From NCBI GenBank assembly GCA_031400505.1, contig JANNPZ010000084.1:62001-126000 (forward strand): a DNA stretch of 64,000 bases, written 5' to 3'. The notes below the pieces were generated by a model. It ran no database searches. It was not told the origin of the DNA and saw nothing but the letters and a program-made list of their open reading frames with translations. Below, one piece after another: positions 26,063 to 34,579 of the stretch (positions are counted from its first letter, which is position 1; the number at the start of each line of letters is the position of its first letter). This stretch comes from JAIYDJ01 sp031400505. Lineage in GTDB: Bacteria; Pseudomonadota; Alphaproteobacteria; Rhodobacterales; Rhodobacteraceae. A program made the position numbers and the translations under genes.

Positions 26063-26905
26063 ATGGGACAGCACTACCGTTTTTGGGCCAGTTTGGCCAT
26101 CGCGGCCACCTTGGCTTTGCCGGCCGCCTCGCAAGACACGACCGCCGAAACGGTGGTTGCCACGGTCAACGGCAAGGCCATCACCCTGGGCCACATGATC
26201 GTATTGCGCGCGACACTGCCCGAACAGTATCAGCAACTGCCCGATGACGTGCTGTTCAAGGGAATTCTCGACCAGCTGGTGCAGCAAGAGGCGCTGGAGC
26301 AGTCGCTGCCGGAAATTTCCCGGCGCGACACGCTGGCGCTGGAAAATGACCGGCGCGGCTATCTGTCCGGCATTGTGCTCCAGTCAGTGATAGCAGCGGC
26401 GGTGACCGACGAGGCGCTTCAGGCTGCCTATGACGCAAGGTTCAAGGGTTCAGCCCCGAAAACCGAATACAATGCAGCGCATATTCTGGTCGAGACAGAA
26501 GCAAGGGCAGCCGAGCTAAAGGCAGAAATCGATGGCGGCGCGGATTTCTCTGAACTGGCGCGGACGAATTCGACCGACGGGGCGGCGCAAAATGGCGGCG
26601 ATCTGGGCTGGTTCGGCGTTGGGCAGATGGTCAAACCGTTTGAAGATGCCGTGGTATCGATGAAGGCGGGCGAGGTGAAAGGCCCGGTTCAGACCGATTT
26701 CGGCTGGCATCTGATCAAACTTTCCGAAACCAGGATCGCTTCGGTGCCGACGCTGGACGAGCTGCGCGACGAATTGGCTGCGGAAATCGAAGCGAAGGCC
26801 GTCGAAGATCACATCAAAACGCTATCCGAGGCCGCAAAGATCGAGAAACCCGGGATCGGGATTGACCCAAGCCTTTTGCGCAACGAAACGTTGTTGCAGA
26901 AATAA
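26063..26905 (+). CDS. Periplasmic parvulin-type peptidyl-prolyl isomerase
   Basis: A 280-residue secreted protein of the PrsA/SurA/PpiD type. A signal peptide of about 25 residues ends LALPAASQ. After a helical SurA_N-like region comes a parvulin domain with YNAAHILVETEARAAELK, DFSELARTNSTDGAAQNGGD, LGWFGVGQMVKPFEDAV and TDFGWHLIKLSETR, which carry the conserved active-site positions. It should help fold exported or outer-membrane proteins. The ATG at 26063 was chosen over one at 26018 because it starts the signal peptide and follows GGAGTG. Divergent from secA, consistent with shared secretion function. Confidence 0.9.
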   Translation: MGQHYRFWASLAIAATLALPAASQDTTAETVVATVNGKAITLGHMIVLRATLPEQYQQLPDDVLFKGILDQLVQQEALEQSLPEISRRDTLALENDRRGYLSGIVLQSVIAAAVTDEALQAAYDARFKGSAPKTEYNAAHILVETEARAAELKAEIDGGADFSELARTNSTDGAAQNGGDLGWFGVGQMVKPFEDAVVSMKAGEVKGPVQTDFGWHLIKLSETRIASVPTLDELRDELAAEIEAKAVEDHIKTLSEAAKIEKPGIGIDPSLLRNETLLQK

Positions 26906-26926
26906 TCGGCGGCAAGGGCGGGAATC

Positions 26927-28276
26927 ATGGCAAAGACGGACTGGAAGGCCGAAGCAAAGGTGCTCAAGAAGCAGCTCAAGATGCTTCGGGCCGAATTGGG
27001 GGCAAAGCCGGTCAAACCGGCGGCTCTGGCGGTGGTCAAGGCCACAAAACCCGTCTCGCCCCTTGCCCCCGCCGCGTTTCCTGTTCTGCCACGGATTGCC
27101 GGCGTCGCCTTTGCGGCGGTCGAGGCGGGGGTGCGCTATCCCAACCGCCGCGATGTGATGCTGGTGCAACTGGCACCCGGCACTGCGATGGCGGGGGTGT
27201 TCACCCGGTCTTCGACCCGGTCAGCCTGCGTGCGCGACTGTCAGACAAAGCTTGCGATGAAAGTGCCCGTCGGCGCTGGTGCCGCGATCATCGTGAATTC
27301 CGGCAATTCCAACGCGTTTACCGGCGCTGTGGGGGATTTGGCGGTGGCTGCGGTGACGACCGGCACGGCCGACGCCCTTGGTCTGCCAGCTGCCCGCGTC
27401 TTTTCGTCGTCAACCGGCGTGATCGGAGTGGCGTTGCCACATGAACGGATCACGGCGCAAATTCCGGCCTTGGTCAGCGCCTTGTCGGAAGATGCCATTG
27501 AAATGGCCGCGCGCGCGATTATGACCACCGATACGTTTCCCAAAGGCGCAAGTGCAACTGTTCAAGGCGATGGCGGCGAGATTCAGATCGCCGGGATTGC
27601 AAAAGGATCAGGGATGATCGCGCCCGATATGGCGACGATGCTGGTCTACATTTTTACCGATGCAAGGATTTCACCTGCAAATCTGCAAAAGATGCTGTCG
27701 CGCAACGTCGAATCGACATTTAACTCGATCACTGTGGACAGCGACACTTCGACATCGGACACGCTGTTGATTGCGGCGACGGGTCAATCCGCTGCGGCAG
27801 AGGTCAAGGGCCCGGTTGCAAAAGCATTCGAGGCCGCGCTGAAGGGCGTGATGACCAGTCTTGCGCATCAGGTGATCCGTGATGGCGAGGGTGCCACGAA
27901 ATTCGTCGAGGTGCGGGTGACGGGTGCTGCCAGTGATGAAGACGCTGCACGGATCGCATTTTCGATTGCAAACTCGCCCTTGGTCAAGACCGCGATCGCG
28001 GGTCAGGATCCGAACTGGGGTCGGATTGTCGCAGCTATCGGAAAGTCGGGCGCACAGGCGGATCGTGATCGGCTGAAGATCACCTTTGGCGACACGGTTG
28101 TGGCAAAAGCGGGGTGGTGCAACCCTGACTATCGCGAAGAAGATGGCGCGGCCTACATGCAGCGGTCAGAGTTGGTGATCGGCGTAGATATGGGTCTGGG
28201 CAAGGCTGCCCGGTCGGTGTGGACCTGCGATCTGACCAGCCGCTACATCGAGATCAACGCGGATTATCGGTCTTGA
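26927..28276 (+). CDS. argJ: Bifunctional ornithine acetyltransferase / N-acetylglutamate synthase
   Basis: ArgJ recycles the acetyl group between acetylornithine and glutamate in arginine synthesis. The 449-residue precursor cleaves itself before Thr237 in KGSGMIAPDMATML to give two chains. The conserved body starts at VSPLAPAAFPVLPRIAGV, about residue 43. The preceding residues are a lysine-rich helix (WKAEAKVLKKQLKMLRAEL) not present in most ArgJ proteins; a GTG at 27032 is an alternative start that would remove it. The gene follows the parvulin gene by 21 bases and overlaps mutT at its stop codon. Confidence 0.94.
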   Translation: MAKTDWKAEAKVLKKQLKMLRAELGAKPVKPAALAVVKATKPVSPLAPAAFPVLPRIAGVAFAAVEAGVRYPNRRDVMLVQLAPGTAMAGVFTRSSTRSACVRDCQTKLAMKVPVGAGAAIIVNSGNSNAFTGAVGDLAVAAVTTGTADALGLPAARVFSSSTGVIGVALPHERITAQIPALVSALSEDAIEMAARAIMTTDTFPKGASATVQGDGGEIQIAGIAKGSGMIAPDMATMLVYIFTDARISPANLQKMLSRNVESTFNSITVDSDTSTSDTLLIAATGQSAAAEVKGPVAKAFEAALKGVMTSLAHQVIRDGEGATKFVEVRVTGAASDEDAARIAFSIANSPLVKTAIAGQDPNWGRIVAAIGKSGAQADRDRLKITFGDTVVAKAGWCNPDYREEDGAAYMQRSELVIGVDMGLGKAARSVWTCDLTSRYIEINADYRS

Positions 28277-28671
28277 AGACTGTCCTTGTCTCGGCGGTCG
28301 CGCTGATCGACGTCGATGGCAGGGTCCTGTTGTCGCAGCGGCCGAAAGGCAAATCGATGGCCGGGTTGTGGGAGTTTCCCGGTGGCAAAGTCGAGGCAGA
28401 CGAGACGCCAGAGGCCGCCCTGATTCGCGAACTGCAAGAGGAGCTGGGGATCGACACCTGGAAAAGCTGCCTCGCGCCATTGACCTTTGCCAGCCATTCC
28501 TACGACGAATTTCACCTTTTGATGCCGCTTTTCGCCTGCCGTCGGTGGGATGGGACGGCATCCGGGCGCGAGGGGCAGGCGCTGGCATGGGTTCGCCCGG
28601 AAAGAATGCGGGACTACGCAATGCCCCCGGCGGATCTGCCACTCATCGCGGCTTTGCGCGACTGGCTTTAG
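28273..28671 (+). CDS. mutT: 8-oxo-dGTP diphosphatase (MutT-type NUDIX)
   Basis: About 132 residues from a TTG at 28273 that overlaps the argJ stop. The NUDIX box is complete, GGKVEADETPEAALIREL followed by QEELGI, and WEFPGGKVE with PLTFASHSYDEFHLLMPLF-type sequence marks the MutT branch that removes 8-oxo-dGTP. An ATG at 28219 gives an extension inside argJ with no homology. Translational coupling to argJ is likely. An argJ-mutT pair is common in this group of bacteria. Confidence 0.87.
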   Translation: MKTVLVSAVALIDVDGRVLLSQRPKGKSMAGLWEFPGGKVEADETPEAALIRELQEELGIDTWKSCLAPLTFASHSYDEFHLLMPLFACRRWDGTASGREGQALAWVRPERMRDYAMPPADLPLIAALRDWL

Positions 28672-28754
28672 TTCCGTGTCGCGCGTGCCATAGTTTTCGT
28701 TCAGCCGAAAGTTTTTGCGATTCTGGCGAGATTGTGGTGGTTTTGTCAACTTTT

Positions 28755-28763
28755 TGCGATAAT
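28755..28763 (+). promoter_or_regulatory. Candidate extended -10 promoter for the small gene at 28796
   Basis: TGC followed by GATAAT gives an extended -10 element (TGN then 5 of 6 matches to TATAAT) inside the most AT-rich stretch of the window (about 28695-28770). Transcription would start near 28770, leaving a short leader that includes the ribosome site GGGGGAT. No good -35 at standard spacing. Confidence 0.4.
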
Positions 28764-28795
28764 TTTAGGTTGCATGGTGATTGGGGGATTTGCTG

Positions 28796-28936
28796 ATGCT
28801 TCGGACGATTTCTTTGGGAAGCTGCGTATCGGTTCAGGGTTTGCTGGTTGCTCAGATGGCAGACGGGAAGATCATGGTGAGGGTCGATGAAAAGACCTTT
28901 GTCGGATTTCCGGTTGCTCCCGTTCGGGCACAGTAA
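28796..28936 (+). CDS. Small conserved-looking protein of unknown function (46 aa)
   Basis: An ATG at 28796 with a strong purine-rich ribosome site (GGGGGAT, about 8 bases ahead) opens a 46-codon frame ending at 28936. The peptide starts MLRTISLGSCVSVQG and continues with LLVAQMADGKIMVRVDEKTF, a composition like a small beta-rich protein. It has its own AT-rich upstream region and ends just before a clean terminator. No signal peptide or membrane helix. I do not know a function; the family is probably restricted to related alphaproteobacteria. Confidence 0.68.
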   Translation: MLRTISLGSCVSVQGLLVAQMADGKIMVRVDEKTFVGFPVAPVRAQ

Positions 28937-28952
28937 CCGGCAGGACTAAATG

Positions 28953-28984
28953 AAAAGAGCCGGGCTTCTCGCCCGGCTTTTTTC
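28953..28984. terminator. Bidirectional rho-independent terminator
   Basis: GAGCCGGGC and GCCCGGCTT pair around a short loop (TTCTC). The plus strand continues into TTTTTT; the 5' side has AAAAG, so the minus strand also shows a short T run. It ends the small gene on the plus strand and infB on the minus strand, about 17 bases beyond each. Confidence 0.85.
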
Positions 28985-29000
28985 AACGCAAACTTCGAAG

Positions 29001-31544
29001 TCAGGCCAGCTTGCGCTGAATCTCTTCCCGCTCGAAAATCTCGATGACATCGCCCGGACGGATATCTTCGTACCGCTCGAACCCCATCCCGCATTCCTGA
29101 CCCGAGATCACATCCTTGACCTCGTCCTTGAAGCGTTTCAGCGTCTTCAGCGTGCCTTCATGGATCACCACGTTGTCACGCAGCAAACGCACCCCGGCGG
29201 ACCGGCGGGCGATACCTTCGGTGACGAGGCACCCTGCGACCATGCCGACGCCGGTAACCTTGAACACTTCCTTGATCTGCGCGTAACCGATGAAGGTTTC
29301 GCGGATTTCGGCCTTCAGCAGACCCGAAGCGGCGGCTTTGATGTCATCGACCAGATCATAGATGATCGAGTAATAGCGGATCTCGACCCCCTTCTGGTTC
29401 GCCGTCGCGCGGGCGCTCGCATTGGCGCGCACGTTGAAGCCGATGATCGGAGCGTTGTTGCTGTCCGCAAGGCTGACATCGGAATCGGTGATGGCCCCTA
29501 CGCCCGAATGCAGAACGCGCACCCGAACCTCGTCGTTGCCGATCTTTTCCATCGCCTGAACGATGGCTTCGGCCGAGCCTTGCACATCGGCCTTGACCAG
29601 AATCGGCAGTTCCGCAACCGACTGATCCGCCTTGGCTTTCGCCATCAACTGTTCCAGCGTTGTCGCGGCACCGACAGCCGCGCGTTTGTCCTTGGTGGTC
29701 TTGGCGCGGTAGTCGGCGATTTCACGCGCTTGCGCCTCGGTTTCCACCACGTTCAGCGTGTCACCGGCAGACGGCGTGCCCGAAAGGCCCAACACCTCGA
29801 CCGGGACCGAAGGACCGGCCTCGTCGATCCGGTCGCCCTGGTCGTTGACCAACGCGCGGACCTTGCCCCACTGCTCGCCCACGACAAAGATATCGCCTTT
29901 GCGCAGCGTGCCGTTTTGGACCAGAACCGTCGCTACCGGACCGCGGCCCACGTCTAGTTTGGCCTCGATCACCGCACCCGACGCCGCCCGGTTCGGGTTG
30001 GCGCGCAGTTCAAGGATTTCGGCCTGAAGGCTGATCGCCTCCAGCAATTCAGCCAGACCCTGCCCGGTTTTCGCCGACACTTCGACATCCTGCACATCGC
30101 CCGACATCTGTTCGACGACGATTTCATGCTGCAGAAGGTCAGTGCGCACCTTGGTCGGGTTGGCGTCATACTTGTCGATCTTGTTGATCGCCACGATCAA
30201 CGGCACCTTCGCCGCCTTGGCATGGGCGATCGCCTCGATCGTCTGCGGCATCACGGCATCATCCGCCGCCACCACCAGCACAACGATATCCGTCACCTGC
30301 GCGCCGCGTGACCGCATCGAGGTAAAGGCCGCGTGGCCCGGCGTATCAAGGAACGTGAGCTTCGCCCCGGTATCCGTCGTCACCTGATAGGCGCCGATGT
30401 GCTGCGTGATCCCGCCCGCCTCGCCCGAGACAACATTGGCATGCCGGATCGCGTCCAGCAGCGAGGTTTTGCCGTGGTCGACATGGCCCATGATCGTGAT
30501 GATCGGCGGGCGCACGATCATGTCGCTGTCGGCGTCTTTCACATGGTCGATGACCTGCTCGACGTCCGAATCCGACACGCGTACAGCCTTGTGGCCGAAT
30601 TCCTCGATCACCAGTTCGGCGGTATCCGCGTCGATGGCCTGGTTCATCGTGACCATCATGCCCATCTTCATCAGGCTCTTGACCACATCGGCGGCGCGTT
30701 CGGCCATGCGGTTGGCAAGTTCTTGCACCACGATGGTTTCAGGCAACTGCACGTCACGCACTTGCTTTTCGGGCTTGTTGAAGCCCATCGCCTTTTGACG
30801 CGCCTTTTCCTGCTTGCGCTTCATAGCGGCAAGGCTGCGGGTGCGCCCGCCTTCACCGGCCAGCGCGTCATTCAGGGTCAGCTTGCCAACCCGGCGGCCT
30901 TCGTCACCCTTGGCCTTGACGCCACGGTCGGTGGCGCGGTCATCGCGTTCGCGGTCGGTCTTGCGCGGGGCGGGAAGACCCGGCTTGGCGCTGGCAGGAC
31001 CGCGCGCGTCTTCCTGACTCGGGGCAGGGGCAGGGCGCGCCGAAGCAGGCGAGGACGAAGGACGCGATGTAACTTGTGGTTTGGCGGCGTCAGCTTCGCG
31101 TTGGGCCTTGATTTCTGCTTCGGCCTTTGCGCGGGCCTCTTCGACGAGCTTGGCGCGGGCTGCGGCTTCGCGCTCGCGTTCTTCTTTATCGCGGGCTTCG
31201 GCCTCGTCACGCTTGCGCTGGCGTTCTTCTTCGCGGGCCTTGTCTTCGACGGCGCGGCGCGCAGCGTCTTCCAGCTCGCGCGCCTTTGCCGCACGCAACG
31301 CCGTCAGGCGACGTTCCATTTCGGCATCGGAAATTCCCGCCGGGCGTTTGGACGGATCGCCCAGATGCGAGGCTCCGCCACCTGTTGCCCCAGGCGTTCC
31401 CGGTTTGGTTGGCACAACCACCCGTTTGCGTTTGGTTTCCACCAGCACACTTTTGGTCCGGCCATGGCTGAAGCTTTGCTTCACCTGTCCGGAACGGGGT
31501 GCGCCACCCAAGCCGAGGGGTTTCTTGCCGTCAGAGTCGGTCAT
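29001..31544 (-). CDS. infB: Translation initiation factor IF-2
   Basis: The 847-residue GTPase brings initiator tRNA to the 30S subunit. A long charged N-terminal region, rich in Glu, Arg, Ala and Lys (about residues 75-260), is followed by the IF2_N segment and the G domain, with GHVDHGKTSLLDAI near residue 351, DTPGHAAFTSMRSRGAQ and NKIDK. Domains II to IV follow, with a typical C-terminus RYEDIRPGDVIEIFEREE. It is the last gene of the rimP-nusA-rnpM-infB operon and overlaps rnpM by 4 bases. The usual downstream rbfA and truB are absent here. Confidence 0.97.
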   Translation of the reverse strand: MTDSDGKKPLGLGGAPRSGQVKQSFSHGRTKSVLVETKRKRVVVPTKPGTPGATGGGASHLGDPSKRPAGISDAEMERRLTALRAAKARELEDAARRAVEDKAREEERQRKRDEAEARDKEEREREAAARAKLVEEARAKAEAEIKAQREADAAKPQVTSRPSSSPASARPAPAPSQEDARGPASAKPGLPAPRKTDRERDDRATDRGVKAKGDEGRRVGKLTLNDALAGEGGRTRSLAAMKRKQEKARQKAMGFNKPEKQVRDVQLPETIVVQELANRMAERAADVVKSLMKMGMMVTMNQAIDADTAELVIEEFGHKAVRVSDSDVEQVIDHVKDADSDMIVRPPIITIMGHVDHGKTSLLDAIRHANVVSGEAGGITQHIGAYQVTTDTGAKLTFLDTPGHAAFTSMRSRGAQVTDIVVLVVAADDAVMPQTIEAIAHAKAAKVPLIVAINKIDKYDANPTKVRTDLLQHEIVVEQMSGDVQDVEVSAKTGQGLAELLEAISLQAEILELRANPNRAASGAVIEAKLDVGRGPVATVLVQNGTLRKGDIFVVGEQWGKVRALVNDQGDRIDEAGPSVPVEVLGLSGTPSAGDTLNVVETEAQAREIADYRAKTTKDKRAAVGAATTLEQLMAKAKADQSVAELPILVKADVQGSAEAIVQAMEKIGNDEVRVRVLHSGVGAITDSDVSLADSNNAPIIGFNVRANASARATANQKGVEIRYYSIIYDLVDDIKAAASGLLKAEIRETFIGYAQIKEVFKVTGVGMVAGCLVTEGIARRSAGVRLLRDNVVIHEGTLKTLKRFKDEVKDVISGQECGMGFERYEDIRPGDVIEIFEREEIQRKLA

Positions 31545-32185
31545 GCGTCTTTCATATCCTTTTCGGCGGTCACACCGCCCAATTGCCGGACGGCCCCCTG
31601 ACGGAGCCCGGCCAGCCTTGCCGCTTCCTCTACAACACGAGAAGTGAGTCCACCAGCGGCAAGCGCGGCGTGTATCGCACGTTCGCGGCCAAACGACAAA
31701 CCCATTTCCTGCGCCGTCAAACAGTCGATCAGCGACGCAGGCCCGTCGGGCGCGCGCAACGTGGTCTTGCCGCGTTCCGAGCCGTCAGAGGCTTGCAACA
31801 ACACCTTTGCCTTGCCGCTGGCCAGCCAGGTCTTGACCTTTTCATAGCCCATCACCGCCCCGCTGGCCTTGCGGGCCATCGACAACAGGTCGGTCACCCG
31901 CCGCATCAGCAGAAATTCAACCGTGTCCACCAGATCAGGCGGCACCTTGACCGGCTGGCGCGCGGCGCGGCTGAAAAGCCCTTTCGTTGCGGCCTTGGTC
32001 AACGCCGCCCGTTCCGCCGACACATAAAACCCCCGTCCGGGCAGTTTTCCCAGAATGTCGGGCACAACTTCGCCTTCGGGGCCGACGCAAAACCGGATCA
32101 GACCGGATTTGGGTCCGCTTTCGCCGGTGACGATGCACTTGCGTTCCGGGTCGTCTTGTTGCTCGTCCTTGCCGCCGCGCGTCAA
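31541..32185 (-). CDS. YlxR (RnpM)-type RNA-binding protein with L7Ae-like domain
   Basis: About 214 residues. The first half is a DUF448/YlxR domain (DPERKCIVTGESGPKSGLIR, PGRGFYVSAERAALTKA), the nucleoid/RNase-P-associated RnpM type. The second half, from about residue 100, looks like a ribosomal L7Ae/YlxQ-type RNA-binding fold (VEFLLMRRVTDLLSMARKAS). Fusion of the two is usual in alphaproteobacteria. The likely start is the TTG at 32185, 14 bases after the nusA stop, since upstream residues are random. Overlaps infB by 4 bases. Confidence 0.87.
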   Translation of the reverse strand: MTRGGKDEQQDDPERKCIVTGESGPKSGLIRFCVGPEGEVVPDILGKLPGRGFYVSAERAALTKAATKGLFSRAARQPVKVPPDLVDTVEFLLMRRVTDLLSMARKASGAVMGYEKVKTWLASGKAKVLLQASDGSERGKTTLRAPDGPASLIDCLTAQEMGLSFGRERAIHAALAAGGLTSRVVEEAARLAGLRQGAVRQLGGVTAEKDMKDA

Positions 32186-32198
32186 AGGGGTCCCGAGG

Positions 32199-33803
32199 CT
32201 ACACCTCGGCCTCCTCTTCTTCAGTGGCTGCAGCCCCCGCAAGCTCGGTCGGATCGACCCAGCCAAGCATGACACGGGCCGTCATCACCAGATGCTGAGC
32301 CTCTTCCAGCGACATGTCGAACTTTTCAAGCACACCTTCATCCTTGACGCGTGCGCCGTTCACCGTTGTCCAGCCGCCCGCCAACTCCCAGTCGGCGCAC
32401 GTCGCAAAGTCCTCAAGTGTCTTGATGCCGTCCTTTGCCAATGCCTCCAGCATCTGCGGCGTCAGGCCTTCAAACTCGACCAGACTATCTTCGACGCCCA
32501 AGGCACGTGCCGCCTCCATCGACTTGACGTTCGCCGCCTCCAGATAGTCGCGGGCACGGGCCTGCAATTCACCTGCCGTACCTTCGTCGAACCCGTCAAT
32601 CGACAGCAATTCGTCCACTTCGACGTAAGCCACTTCTTCGAGGTTGGTGAACCCTTCCGACACTAGCAGTTGCGCCATCATCTCGTCGATATCCAGCGCA
32701 TCGACGAAGAGTTTGGTGCGTTCGGTGAATTCCGCCTGACGACGGGCCGATTCGTCGGATTCCGTCATGATGTCGATGTCGAGCGCCGTCAACTGACTGG
32801 CGAGGCGCACGTTTTGCCCACGGCGGCCGATGGCGAGGCTAAGCTGTTCGTCCGGCACCACGACGATGATCTTGCCCGATTCCTCGTCGATCACCACTTT
32901 GCTGACCTCGGCCGGCTGAAGCGCGTTCACCAGGAACGTGGCCTGATCCTGATTCCACGGGATGATGTCGATCTTTTCGCCCTGAAGCTCATTGACCACC
33001 GCCTGAACCCGGCTGCCGCGCATCCCGACGCAGGCACCCACCGGGTCAATCGAGTTGTCATAGCTGATCACGGCGATCTTGGCGCGGGAACCGGGGTCGC
33101 GCGCCACGGCCTTGATCTCGATGATGCCATCATAGATTTCCGGCACTTCCATCTTGAAAAGTTCCGCCATGAACTGCGGATCGGTCCGGCTAAGGAACAC
33201 CTGCGGCCCCCGTGCCTCGCGGCGCACGTCCTTGATATAGGCGCGGATGCGGTCGTTGGGGCGATACGCCTCGCGGCCGATCTTTTCGTTGCGGCGCAGG
33301 ATCGCCTCGCCACGGCCGATGTCGACGATGATGTTGCCGTATTCCTCGCGCTTGACCGCGCCATTGATGATGGTGCCCTTGCGGTCCTTGAATTCTTCGT
33401 ACTGCCGGTCGCGCTCGGCCTCGCGGACCTTTTGCAGGATCACCTGCTTGGCCGACTGTGCGGCGATGCGGCCCAGATCGACCGGGGGCACCTCGTCGAT
33501 GATCTCATCGCCGATCTTTGGGTCCGCGAGGTATTGTTTCGCCTGCTTGACCGTCAGTTGGGCGTGGTGATTCTCTACCGCGTCGTCTTCGACCACCGTG
33601 CGGATGCGGGCAAAGCTGGCGCGGCCGGTCTTGCGGTCGATCTTGACCCGGATGTCCATATCCGCGCCATAACGCGACTTTGCGGCGCGGGCGAGGCTGT
33701 CTTCCATCGCCTGGATCACCAGTTCCGGCTCGATCATCTTTTCCCGCGCGACGGCATCGGCGGTTTGCAGCAGTTCCAACTGGTTGGCAGAGGTAATAGC
33801 CAT
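32199..33803 (-). CDS. nusA: Transcription termination/antitermination factor NusA
   Basis: A 534-residue RNA polymerase-binding factor. In order: N-terminal polymerase-binding domain (LLQTADAVAREKMIEPELVIQ region), S1 domain, two KH domains (GACVGMRGSRVQAVVNEL near residue 260 and LAIGRRGQNVRLASQLT near 325), and C-terminal acidic helix-hairpin-helix repeats (LLVSEGFTNLEEVAYV, LEALAKDGIKTLEDFA). It ends in a Glu-rich tail. Third gene from the right in the rimP-nusA-rnpM-infB operon, 15 bases after rimP. Confidence 0.97.
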   Translation of the reverse strand: MAITSANQLELLQTADAVAREKMIEPELVIQAMEDSLARAAKSRYGADMDIRVKIDRKTGRASFARIRTVVEDDAVENHHAQLTVKQAKQYLADPKIGDEIIDEVPPVDLGRIAAQSAKQVILQKVREAERDRQYEEFKDRKGTIINGAVKREEYGNIIVDIGRGEAILRRNEKIGREAYRPNDRIRAYIKDVRREARGPQVFLSRTDPQFMAELFKMEVPEIYDGIIEIKAVARDPGSRAKIAVISYDNSIDPVGACVGMRGSRVQAVVNELQGEKIDIIPWNQDQATFLVNALQPAEVSKVVIDEESGKIIVVVPDEQLSLAIGRRGQNVRLASQLTALDIDIMTESDESARRQAEFTERTKLFVDALDIDEMMAQLLVSEGFTNLEEVAYVEVDELLSIDGFDEGTAGELQARARDYLEAANVKSMEAARALGVEDSLVEFEGLTPQMLEALAKDGIKTLEDFATCADWELAGGWTTVNGARVKDEGVLEKFDMSLEEAQHLVMTARVMLGWVDPTELAGAAATEEEEAEV

Positions 33804-33818
33804 ATCGCTAACTCCCGG

Positions 33819-34430
33819 TCAGTGTTTCGTAGGCGGGGTTTCAGGCTCTTCGGCCTCGTCCCCTTCGGATGTTTCAATTTCGTCGAATTGCGTATCGTCA
33901 ATCACGCCGCTGGCTTTGCGCTGACGCAGCATCTCGGCGATCAACTCGTCGGTCAGGATCAGCTTGGCTTCCGACAGCCAGTCGAATTTCAGCCCGATAG
34001 TCACTTTGCCGGTAGGCTCCTCGATCTCTATCAAGATCTCCTCGCCTTCTGTTCCGCGCAGGTTGCCCTTGAAGCGGCGGCGGCCGTCGATTAGTTCCGT
34101 CGTCTCGATCCGCGCCTCGTAATCGGCCCAGACGTCGAAATCCTTCAGCCTTGTCAATGGCCTGTCGATGCCGGGAGAGGAGACTTCGAGGATGTAGTTG
34201 TCCTCGACCGGGTCTTCGACATCCAGCACAGCAGAGACGGCGGTGGAAATCGTCGCGCAATCCTCGACGATGATCCCGCCCTCGGGGCGGTCGGCCATGA
34301 TCTGCAGGGTGCGCGTCTTGCCCCCCATCAGGCGAATGCGCACCAGTTCGAACCCCAACCCCTCGATCACGGGGCCGACGATATCGGCCAGGCGGCGGTC
34401 GATGGCGGTTTTGGCGATCAGATCGGACAT
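33819..34430 (-). CDS. rimP: Ribosome maturation factor RimP
   Basis: A 203-residue protein for 30S subunit assembly. The conserved core includes LADIVGPVIEGLGFELVRIR, DCATISTAVSAVLDVEDPV, YILEVSSPGIDRPLTRLKDF and the C-terminal SH3-like half. An acidic tail (EIETSEGDEAEEPETPPTKH, about residues 184-203) extends beyond the fold. The ATG at 34430 begins the conserved part; the frame upstream is open but runs through a terminator. First gene of the operon that continues with nusA. Confidence 0.95.
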   Translation of the reverse strand: MSDLIAKTAIDRRLADIVGPVIEGLGFELVRIRLMGGKTRTLQIMADRPEGGIIVEDCATISTAVSAVLDVEDPVEDNYILEVSSPGIDRPLTRLKDFDVWADYEARIETTELIDGRRRFKGNLRGTEGEEILIEIEEPTGKVTIGLKFDWLSEAKLILTDELIAEMLRQRKASGVIDDTQFDEIETSEGDEAEEPETPPTKH

Positions 34431-34445
34431 GAGGTTTCCAGAGAC

Positions 34446-34499
34446 GAAAAACGGGCCAAGCAGCCACCACAAAATGAAAAACGGGCCAAGCGGCCCGTT
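34446..34499 (-). terminator. Minus-strand terminator with a duplicated half
   Basis: AACGGGCC (34480-34487) and GGCCCGTT (34492-34499) form a perfect 8-bp hairpin with loop AAGC; on the minus strand it is followed by TTTTCATTTT, so it ends the pip transcript. The 16-base piece GAAAAACGGGCCAAGC occurs twice, at 34446-34461 and 34476-34491, so half of the terminator has been duplicated 30 bases further along. Confidence 0.75.
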
Positions 34500-34514
34500 G
34501 TGCGGATCGGTAGC

Positions 34515-34533
34515 TTCAGGTGTGGACCCTGAA
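34515..34533. repeat. Small inverted repeat between pip and rimP
   Basis: TTCAGG and CCTGAA pair around the loop TGTGGAC, enclosed by GCGG and CCGC about 10 bases outside. No T-run follows on either strand. It may be part of the pip 3' UTR or the rimP leader; nothing stronger can be said. Confidence 0.35.
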
Positions 34534-34579
34534 ACCGCTGTTAATTGCTTATAGGGCCGCATGGAGCCCGATGCAAGCG

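Noticed and set aside
28743..28763. TTGTCA as the -35 element for the small gene at 28796
   Set aside because: It is only 9 bases from GATAAT, far too close for a standard promoter; the extended -10 reading is preferred.
32670..34094. 474-codon plus-strand frame opposite nusA and rimP
   Set aside because: Antisense to two highly conserved genes of the nusA operon.
34501..34560. Possible tRNA between pip and rimP
   Set aside because: There is a hairpin, but no T-loop GGTTCGAATCC-like motif, no acceptor stem of 7 bp and no anticodon arm in either strand.
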